Below are positions 58,372 through 64,000 of a stretch of 64,000 nt of DNA, piece by piece. The notes beneath the pieces were generated by a model. That model ran no database searches, was not told the origin of the DNA, and saw only the letters and a program-made list of their open reading frames with translations. The first letter of the stretch is position 1; each line of letters starts with the position of its first letter. Origin of the DNA: Pseudarthrobacter siccitolerans (lineage in GTDB: Bacteria > Actinomycetota > Actinomycetes > Actinomycetales > Micrococcaceae); contig NZ_CAQI01000059.1 in NCBI RefSeq assembly GCF_001046895.1, positions 271,796-335,795 of the forward strand. The letters are read 5' to 3'. Position numbers and translations under genes: made by a program.

Positions 58372-58587
58372 ATGGAGGTGGAGCGGATGAAAACGCTGGT
58401 GGGATCAATGGACGGGATGGGGCCGGCAGAGGCCTTGCATGCCGTGGCGGAACTGCAGAAGGAAGTGAGCCGCACTGAATCGGCCCTCGTCCGCAGCGCG
58501 CGGCAGGCGGGACTGTCCTGGGAGGCCATTGCGCTGTGCCTGGGTGTCAGCAAACAGGCCGTGCACAAGAAGTATGGCAAACAGTAG
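58372..58587 (+). CDS. Small helix-turn-helix protein, probably autoregulated
   Basis: A 71-residue protein that is little more than a helical N-terminus and a helix-turn-helix (SWEAIALCLGVSKQAVHKKYG) at the C-terminus. The ATG at 58372 fits a leaderless transcript from the TAAGGT -10 element; the ATG at 58387 (66 residues) has GGAGG 8 nt upstream and is the alternative. The two operator-like dyads in its promoter suggest it represses itself. Other targets would be recognised by the same GTCAAC-N4-GTTGAC site. Confidence 0.75.
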   Translation: MEVERMKTLVGSMDGMGPAEALHAVAELQKEVSRTESALVRSARQAGLSWEAIALCLGVSKQAVHKKYGKQ

Positions 58588-58613
58588 CCGCCCGGCCAGC
58601 CTAGGCTTGGGAC

Positions 58614-59267
58614 ATGTCAGAAGAGCAAATGCCGGCCCAGAGTCCTGCGCCCAGGTTCACCGTTGAGACTGCCAAGGTCCTGGCCGAGGTGGCCCACAAC
58701 CGGCAAAAGGACAAGCTCAAGCGGCCGTACAAGGACCACGTCCTCGCCGTCGGTGACGCCCTTGCCGATTTCGACGACGACATCCGCATTGCCGGATACC
58801 TGCACGACATCGCCGAGGACACACCGATAACACGGCAGGCACTGCTGGACATGGGTGTATCTGAGCGGGCCGTGAACATTATCGAACGCGTCACCAACCG
58901 GCTGCACGAGAACCCGGACGACTACCAGTCCGGGATCCGCGAGATAGCGGAGCACCATGACGCCGCCCTGGTCAAGATCGCAGACAACGCCCACAACTCG
59001 CTGCCGGAGCGGGTCCAGGCCCTTGCCGAGAAGTGGCCGGACAAGCCCCCGGTCACCAAGTACCGCGATGCCCGCCCGGTGCTTTACGCTGCAGTCGAGG
59101 TGGAAGAGGTCCGAAAAATCCTCGCCCGGGTTAATCCGTGGCTGCTGGAAGAGCTGGACGACCGGCTGGATGAGGAAGACACCACCGATTACGAGAACCT
59201 CTCCTACGAGGGAACGGACGCCGCTGGTGCCCCCGAACCTGGCGCTAGGACCGCTGGGGAGCGGTAG
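58614..59267 (+). CDS. HD-domain protein, SpoT/MESH1-like hydrolase domain
   Basis: A 217-residue protein with a metal-dependent HD domain: His42 in YKDHVLAVGDAL, His64-Asp65 and Glu68-Asp69 in GYLHDIAEDT, and Asp124 in VKIADNAHNSL. This order and the ED pair match the (p)ppGpp hydrolase domain of RelA/SpoT and small alarmone hydrolases; there is no synthetase, TGS or ACT domain. TAGGCT ends 6 nt before the ATG. The acidic tail (after residue 180) overlaps the convergent LtrA gene by 23 bp. Actual substrate is unproven. Confidence 0.82.
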   Translation: MSEEQMPAQSPAPRFTVETAKVLAEVAHNRQKDKLKRPYKDHVLAVGDALADFDDDIRIAGYLHDIAEDTPITRQALLDMGVSERAVNIIERVTNRLHENPDDYQSGIREIAEHHDAALVKIADNAHNSLPERVQALAEKWPDKPPVTKYRDARPVLYAAVEVEEVRKILARVNPWLLEELDDRLDEEDTTDYENLSYEGTDAAGAPEPGARTAGER

Positions 59268-60504
59268 TTTCCGCCTCCAGTTTTTCCAGGGCGCGATGGA
59301 GCCGCTCCGAGCCGCGGCGCTCATCAATAACAATGGAAGCGCCAAGCGCCAGCACGATCACCAGCAGGCACACCGGGACGGAGACGCCCGCCGCGGCCAG
59401 GCCCACTGAAACGGCCAGCGCTGCCAGCACCCCCACCGCGACGGAGATAACGGTCCGGTCCGGACCAAGCATGGCGCTGTACAGCCATGTGAGCGATGCC
59501 TTGAACAGTGCCACCGGAACGGCAATGGCGGCCACCGCCGCTGCTGCGCTGATGTGCGCCTCGTGGTCGATGTAGTAGGCCGCCACATGCAGGCCCGCCC
59601 CGGTGGCGGCGATCGCGGCGAAGACCGGTATATGGCCGTAGCCGAACAGGAATGACCTGTGCCGGCGCAGGTGGAGTGCCCGGCCGGCCGGCAGCAGAAA
59701 GTAGATCCACCACATGCCGAAGGCCAGTGCGGTTCCGCCGAAGCCCACCAACGCGGCATCCACGCTCCAGCCGTGGGCCGCCACGATGGCGCGGAGCGTC
59801 TCGATGGCACCGATGAGACATTCGCCCAGGGCAATGATGGCCAGCAGCCCGTACCGCTCCGCGATGTGGTGCGCGTGCCAGGGGGTGCGGGCCTTGCGCT
59901 CCGCGGCGTAAGGGGTGGCCATCTCCAGCACGATCAAGGGGACGATCATGAACAGGGTGGTGGGAACGTCGGCCTCGATGAAAAGCACCGCGATCCAGCC
60001 GAGCTGGACCAGCACCAAATACTTGGCGTAGCGCAGGCAGGTGTCGCGGCCGGCCGGATCCTGCCTGGCTGCCCGCAGCCATTGGGCCAACAGCGCCAGC
60101 CGCATGATCACGTAGCCGCCCACAATCACTGCGTTGTCTACGTGCTTGCCCTCAACCAGGGAATCGAACATCGGCTCTATGCCCATGGCCAGGATCAGGA
60201 CTCCCACGATCTGGATCATGGTGACTACGCGGAAAATCCAGTCATCGGTGTCATAGGCGCTGGCGAACCACGTGAAGTTGATCCAGGCCCAGATCACGGC
60301 GAACATCGCGAAGGAGAACCCCAGCAGGCCCGGAATGAAGTGCGCTTCGGCAATTTCATGGGCAAACTGGCGGCCGGCCACGCCAAACGCGATCACAAAC
60401 GTCAGGTCGAAAAAGAGCTCAAGCGGTGTGGCGGCCCGGTGTTTTTCATGCGGGTCGCGGCCGCCCATGCGCGCCATGGCATGGCGGAGGGGGTTTGAGG
60501 ACAT
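59245..60504 (-). CDS. Low temperature requirement protein A (LtrA family)
   Basis: A 419-residue integral membrane protein with about ten to twelve helices. The LtrA signature ATPLELFFDLTFVIAFGVAGRQ at residues about 25-46 and the AERYGLLAIIALGECLIG segment are clear. First described in Listeria as needed for growth in the cold; biochemical function unknown. TAGCTT ends 6 nt before the ATG, so it is probably leaderless. Confidence 0.92.
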   Translation of the reverse strand: MSSNPLRHAMARMGGRDPHEKHRAATPLELFFDLTFVIAFGVAGRQFAHEIAEAHFIPGLLGFSFAMFAVIWAWINFTWFASAYDTDDWIFRVVTMIQIVGVLILAMGIEPMFDSLVEGKHVDNAVIVGGYVIMRLALLAQWLRAARQDPAGRDTCLRYAKYLVLVQLGWIAVLFIEADVPTTLFMIVPLIVLEMATPYAAERKARTPWHAHHIAERYGLLAIIALGECLIGAIETLRAIVAAHGWSVDAALVGFGGTALAFGMWWIYFLLPAGRALHLRRHRSFLFGYGHIPVFAAIAATGAGLHVAAYYIDHEAHISAAAAVAAIAVPVALFKASLTWLYSAMLGPDRTVISVAVGVLAALAVSVGLAAAGVSVPVCLLVIVLALGASIVIDERRGSERLHRALEKLEAETTAPQRS

Positions 60505-60513
60505 AAGTAAAAG

Positions 60514-61830
60514 CTACACGCGGCCCAGCGCGTCGATGTCCTCCAGGAAGTCCTGGTGCACTTCGGCGCTGACGGTGGTCCGGGTTTCGGCGATGGCGTC
60601 GAGGTAGTCCTGGGTGGAGGGCCCCTTCCGCACCGCCTCCCGGACAGAAACCGTGCCGCCGGAAGCCAGCCCGCCGTCGTCGTACACTGCCTTTTCCAGC
60701 GCACGCTGGGAAGCGCTCCGCGCGGCGTACTCGATATCTGCCGGGGAGAATCCCTCGGTGCGTTCCACAAGCAGTTCCACGTCCACGGCGTCCACCACGG
60801 GCGCCGGGATGAAGCGCTGCCACATCGCCTCACGGGCCTGCCGGTCCGGCAGCCCGATGGGAATGACGTAGTCGAACCGGCCGTGGCGCAGGAAGGCGGT
60901 GTCCAGGGCGCGGATGAAGTTGGTGGCGCAGACCAGCAGGCGGCCGGGCTGTTCGCGGAAGGCCGGGATGATCTTGAGCAGTTCATTGGTGACGCCCTGC
61001 AGCGGCGACGGCGGTTCGCCGGAGCGCTGGGAGGCGATCTCCTCCACCTCGTCGATGAACACCACGGCGTGCTCCAGTTCGGCGATCTCCAGGAACGTCT
61101 CGCGCAGCGCTCCTGCCAGGCCCTGCGGGTCGGCAGCGAGGCGGGAGGGGAACACTTCGACGAAGGGCCACTCGAGGCGGGAGGCGATGGCTTTGGCGAA
61201 GGTGGTCTTCCCGGTGCCGGGCGGGCCGAAGAGAACGACGGCGCGCGGCGGCACCACGCCGAATTCGTCGGCGAGGTCGGCTTCGGCGAGGGGCAGGACG
61301 AGGCGGCGCTCGAGCAGCTCCTTTTCCTTGCGCATGCCCGCCACGTTTTCCCACAGGTCGCGGGCCAGGACCCGGCCGCCGAGCTGGCCCAGCGCGCCGA
61401 GTTCCTGGCGCTGGACGGGGATGGTCCGTTCGAAATAGCGCAGGTTCTTCTTGAGCGCGAAGCCGCGGCCCAGGAACGCTTCCACCCTGGTCTCGGATTC
61501 GGGCATCAGCGCGGAGAGTTTGTTCAGCCCGTGCGGGGCCATCCGGTTTTCGACGGCGGCCAGCAGCGAGGTGCCGATTCCCCGGCCGCGGTATTCGGGC
61601 AGGGTGGCCAGGAAAACGATCCAGCCCTGGTCGTGCGCGGCACGTCCGACGGCGGCGCCCACCACCTGGTCGCCCTGCACCGCCACCACGGCATGGTCCT
61701 TTTCGCAGGACGCAAGGACCTCGGAAAGGGCGTAGACCGGCTCGACGTTGTGGGACTTGAGGGTCTCCCAGAGATGCAGGATCCCGTCGAGGTCTGATGA
61801 GTGGAAGTCCCTGATCCGCCAGTTGGTCAT
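60514..61830 (-). CDS. GNAT acetyltransferase fused to AAA+ ATPase
   Basis: A 438-residue two-domain protein. Residues 1-140 are a GNAT domain with the acetyl-CoA loop YRGRGIG (80-86) and EAFLGRGFALKKNLRYFER; residues about 165-400 are a FtsH/Cdc48-like AAA+ module with Walker A GPPGTGKT (202-209), Walker B VVFIDEVEE (256-264), sensor-1 Asn304 in CATN and arginine-finger RHGRFD (315-320). GGGAG precedes the ATG at 61830; the frame upstream to 62175 is unsupported. It may couple protein acetylation to ATP-driven remodelling, but no partner is adjacent. Confidence 0.85.
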   Translation of the reverse strand: MTNWRIRDFHSSDLDGILHLWETLKSHNVEPVYALSEVLASCEKDHAVVAVQGDQVVGAAVGRAAHDQGWIVFLATLPEYRGRGIGTSLLAAVENRMAPHGLNKLSALMPESETRVEAFLGRGFALKKNLRYFERTIPVQRQELGALGQLGGRVLARDLWENVAGMRKEKELLERRLVLPLAEADLADEFGVVPPRAVVLFGPPGTGKTTFAKAIASRLEWPFVEVFPSRLAADPQGLAGALRETFLEIAELEHAVVFIDEVEEIASQRSGEPPSPLQGVTNELLKIIPAFREQPGRLLVCATNFIRALDTAFLRHGRFDYVIPIGLPDRQAREAMWQRFIPAPVVDAVDVELLVERTEGFSPADIEYAARSASQRALEKAVYDDGGLASGGTVSVREAVRKGPSTQDYLDAIAETRTTVSAEVHQDFLEDIDALGRV

Positions 61831-62041
61831 GCCGTCTCCCGGTCTGTTCGTCGTTGAACGCACGTGGCGCGCGCCGCGGTGATGAGCTGCACAGGAAGCA
61901 TATGCGATCCGCCCCCGCCGGACGTTGCGGGCCGGTTGCATGACGTTTTGAGGGGGCCGGTTGGGTAGGAAATTCCGTTGAGTGTCTACCGGCCGAGGAG
62001 TAGCGTGACCCACATCACTCAAAACCCGTTCAGGAGCAATC

Positions 62042-63889
62042 ATGCCAATTCTGGGACGCCGGGCGGCCGCCATTACGGCTGCGCTGGCAATGAGCGTGAC
62101 CACCGGAGCCATAGCAAGCCCGGCCTTTGCCCACCCTCGGCAAGCGGATAACGCCGGGAAGACACCCACCGCCACGGGCTACGGCGGTGCTGTCAGTACC
62201 GTGGATCAGGACGCATCGGCCGCCGCCATCGAAGTCCTCCGCAAGGGCGGCAACGCCGTGGACGCCGCCGTCGCCGCAGCAGCCACCCTTGGTGTCACTG
62301 AGCCCTACTCCGCCGGCATCGGCGGGGGCGGCTACTTTGTGTACTACGACGCCCACAGCGGCAAGGTCAGCACCATTGACGGCCGCGAGACCGCACCCGC
62401 CGCCATGCCTCCAAATGCATTCCTTAAACCCGGCACGAACGAGCCGTATCCATTCACAAAGCAGGCAACAAGCGGAATTTCTGTTGGGGTACCGGGTACC
62501 CCGGCGACCTGGGAGCGGGCGTTGGACCGCTGGGGCAGCCTCAGCCTCGCCGAAACCCTGCAGCCCGCTATTGACGTGGCCGAGGATGGGTTTGTAGTGG
62601 ACGAGACGTTCCGCCAGCAGACAGATGAAAACGATGAGCGTTTCAGGCCGTTCGCCGCGACTGTGGAGCTGTTCCTCCCCGGAGGGCAGCTCCCGGTAGT
62701 CGGTTCCATCCTGAAGAACCCCGACCTGGCGCAGACATACCGTGTTCTGGGCCAGGAAGGGACGGACGCTTTTTATGAAGGCCCGATTGCAGAGGAGATC
62801 GTTTCCACCGTCCGGAATGCACCCACAAATCCGGATCCTAATACCCTGCCCGGGCCCGTAGGCGTCATGACCGCTGAAGATCTGGATAACTACGAGGCCT
62901 TGGACCAGGACCCCACCCACGTGAACTACCGCGGCTATGACGTTTACGGCATGGCTCCTTCGAGCAGCGGTGGGACCACAGTGGGCGAGGCGCTGAACAT
63001 CCTCGAGGAATTTGACCTCGCGGGCCTGGCCAGGGGCAACGGCAATGCCAAGAAGCAGCCGGCCGTCCTCCATCACTACCTTGAAGCCAGCGCCTTGGCC
63101 TTCGCTGACCGGGGCAAGTACGTCGGCGATCCGGCCTTTGTGGATGTTCCCACGAAGGAACTCCTGGATGAGGTCTTTGGCAAGGAACGGGCCTGCGAAA
63201 TTGATCCGTTGAAGGCGGCGCCGAAGCCGGTGCCAGCCGGGGACGTAGCGGACTACGACGGCACATGCGACGTTGAGCCTGCCGCGCTCACGGATGTAAA
63301 GGACACGGAGAACATCAACACCACCAACCTCACAGTCTCCGATAAGTGGGGCAACGTGGTGGAGTACACGCTCACCATCGAGCAGACCGGCGGATCAGGT
63401 ATCACGGTTCCTGGTCGCGGCTTCATCCTGAACAATGAACTGACGGACTTTAATGTCCCGGCCAACGCCACGGATGCGAACCGCATCGAACCGGGTAAAC
63501 GTCCCCGCTCCTCCATGTCGCCAACAATCGTGCTGAAGGACGGCGAGCCGTTCGTTGCACTCGGATCGCCGGGCGGTGCAACCATCATCACCACCGTGCT
63601 GCAAACGCTGATCAACCGGATCGACCTGGGCATGAGCATCTCCGACGCACTGGCCGCTCCACGCGCTTCCCAGCGGAATTCTGCGACACCGCAGGCTGAG
63701 CCAGCGTTCATCGCAGCCAATGAGAAACAACTCATGGAGTACGGCCATCCGGCCTTCAGCTCAGTTGCTGAGCTTGGCGCTGCCACCGCCATCGAGTTCC
63801 TGCCGGACGGAAGGGCAGTGGCTGCGGCCGAACCGGTAAGACGCGGCGGCGGTTCGGCGATGGTGGTGAAGCAGTCCTGGCATAAGTAG
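62042..63889 (+). CDS. ggt: Gamma-glutamyltransferase
   Basis: A 615-residue secreted Ntn-hydrolase precursor that transfers or hydrolyses gamma-glutamyl groups of glutathione and related peptides. It has a signal peptide (basic GRR, hydrophobic AAAITAALAMSV, cleavage after SPAFA), the large-subunit start with KGGNAVDAAVAAAATLGVTEP and GIGGGGYFV, and the self-cleavage site at Thr427 in NTTNLTVSD (small-subunit nucleophile). RPRSSMSPT and GSPGG of the small subunit follow. AGGAG precedes the ATG. Normal length for actinobacterial enzymes. Confidence 0.95.
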   Translation: MPILGRRAAAITAALAMSVTTGAIASPAFAHPRQADNAGKTPTATGYGGAVSTVDQDASAAAIEVLRKGGNAVDAAVAAAATLGVTEPYSAGIGGGGYFVYYDAHSGKVSTIDGRETAPAAMPPNAFLKPGTNEPYPFTKQATSGISVGVPGTPATWERALDRWGSLSLAETLQPAIDVAEDGFVVDETFRQQTDENDERFRPFAATVELFLPGGQLPVVGSILKNPDLAQTYRVLGQEGTDAFYEGPIAEEIVSTVRNAPTNPDPNTLPGPVGVMTAEDLDNYEALDQDPTHVNYRGYDVYGMAPSSSGGTTVGEALNILEEFDLAGLARGNGNAKKQPAVLHHYLEASALAFADRGKYVGDPAFVDVPTKELLDEVFGKERACEIDPLKAAPKPVPAGDVADYDGTCDVEPAALTDVKDTENINTTNLTVSDKWGNVVEYTLTIEQTGGSGITVPGRGFILNNELTDFNVPANATDANRIEPGKRPRSSMSPTIVLKDGEPFVALGSPGGATIITTVLQTLINRIDLGMSISDALAAPRASQRNSATPQAEPAFIAANEKQLMEYGHPAFSSVAELGAATAIEFLPDGRAVAAAEPVRRGGGSAMVVKQSWHK

Positions 63890-63915
63890 CAATAACAGCA
63901 ATCCTGCTAAAACCG

Positions 63916-63967
63916 CGACGGCGGCACCCGAGGTTCCGTGACTCCAGAACCAAGGGTGCCGCCGTCG
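63916..63967. terminator. Terminator after ggt, likely bidirectional
   Basis: CGACGGCGGCACCC (63916-63929) pairs with GGGTGCCGCCGTCG (63954-63967), with GGTTC/GAACC pairing inside. It lies between ggt and the end of a leftward gene at the window edge. Confidence 0.75.
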
Positions 63968-63980
63968 TTCGCGGGCGGGA

Positions 63981-64000
63981 CTACTTCTTGAAGGTTGCCG
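63981..64000 (-). CDS. C-terminal codons of a leftward gene entering from the right
   Basis: The minus strand reads Ala-Thr-Phe-Lys-Lys-stop up to 63981, just beyond the bidirectional hairpin. A lysine-rich ending like this is common in binding proteins, but six codons are too few to identify the gene. Confidence 0.35.

Overview
This 64 kb window is GC-rich, gene-dense chromosomal DNA with no transposase, integrase, phage structural gene, CRISPR array, rRNA or tRNA that I could find. Gene content (mannitol PTS with an EIICBA protein, alpha/beta-type E1 plus E2 2-oxoacid dehydrogenase, Ku/LigD-type polymerase domain, LtrA, WXG/ESX-like proteins, GluQRS, many TetR/MarR/Lrp regulators) and the frequent TANNNT-N6/7-ATG start architecture point to an actinobacterium of the Micrococcaceae, most like Arthrobacter/Pseudarthrobacter. 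The genus is an inference from gene content, not from a marker gene.

Layout. 0-10 kb: the 3' part of a metal or phosphonate-type ABC importer operon (ATPase running off the left edge, lipoprotein binding protein), an acyl-CoA thioesterase, GNAT and MarR genes, a small protein plus Ser/Thr kinase pair, a histidine phosphatase, purB, then an ESX-like small protein with an alpha/beta hydrolase. 10-20 kb: HisC-like aminotransferase, the E1alpha-E1beta-E2 operon with a PAP2-like gene, universal stress protein, MocR-type aminotransferase, GerMN lipoprotein and a stand-alone LigD polymerase domain. 20-28 kb: FMN reductase/TetR divergent pair around a clear operator, then a peptide ABC importer operon (leader ORF, two permeases, fused ATPases, binding protein). 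28-39 kb: oxidoreductase, alanine dehydrogenase with a divergent PucR (AdeR-like) regulator, orphan excisionase-type HTH protein, alpha/beta hydrolase, PTS enzyme I, TetR regulator, mtlA and mtlD.

39-50 kb: an iron-siderophore ABC operon under a DtxR-like box, GNAT, two MFS transporters pointing leftward, rraA, another MFS carrier and a TetR gene. 50-64 kb: malic enzyme, several small or uncharacterised genes, LysE exporter/Lrp pair, a WXG-domain protein with an overlapping lipoprotein gene, a second Lrp regulator, gluQ, a small HTH protein with a double operator, a SpoT-like HD protein, LtrA, a GNAT-AAA+ fusion and gamma-glutamyltransferase; the right edge carries the last codons of a leftward gene.

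The genes work as ordinary small metabolic units (mannitol uptake and oxidation with EI supplied next door; alanine catabolism; oxoacid oxidation; iron and peptide import). The most notable non-coding signals are: about 18 genes whose start codon lies 6-7 nt after a TANNNT -10 element, suggesting leaderless transcripts and fixing several start codons; two loci of ~32-bp tandem repeats directly behind ABC transporter operons; a twin-dyad promoter where each dyad contains one core promoter hexamer; and several long dyads in leaders. Among proteins, the GNAT-AAA+ fusion, the two ESX/WXG-type modules without any secretion core genes nearby, and the SpoT-like HD protein deserve attention.
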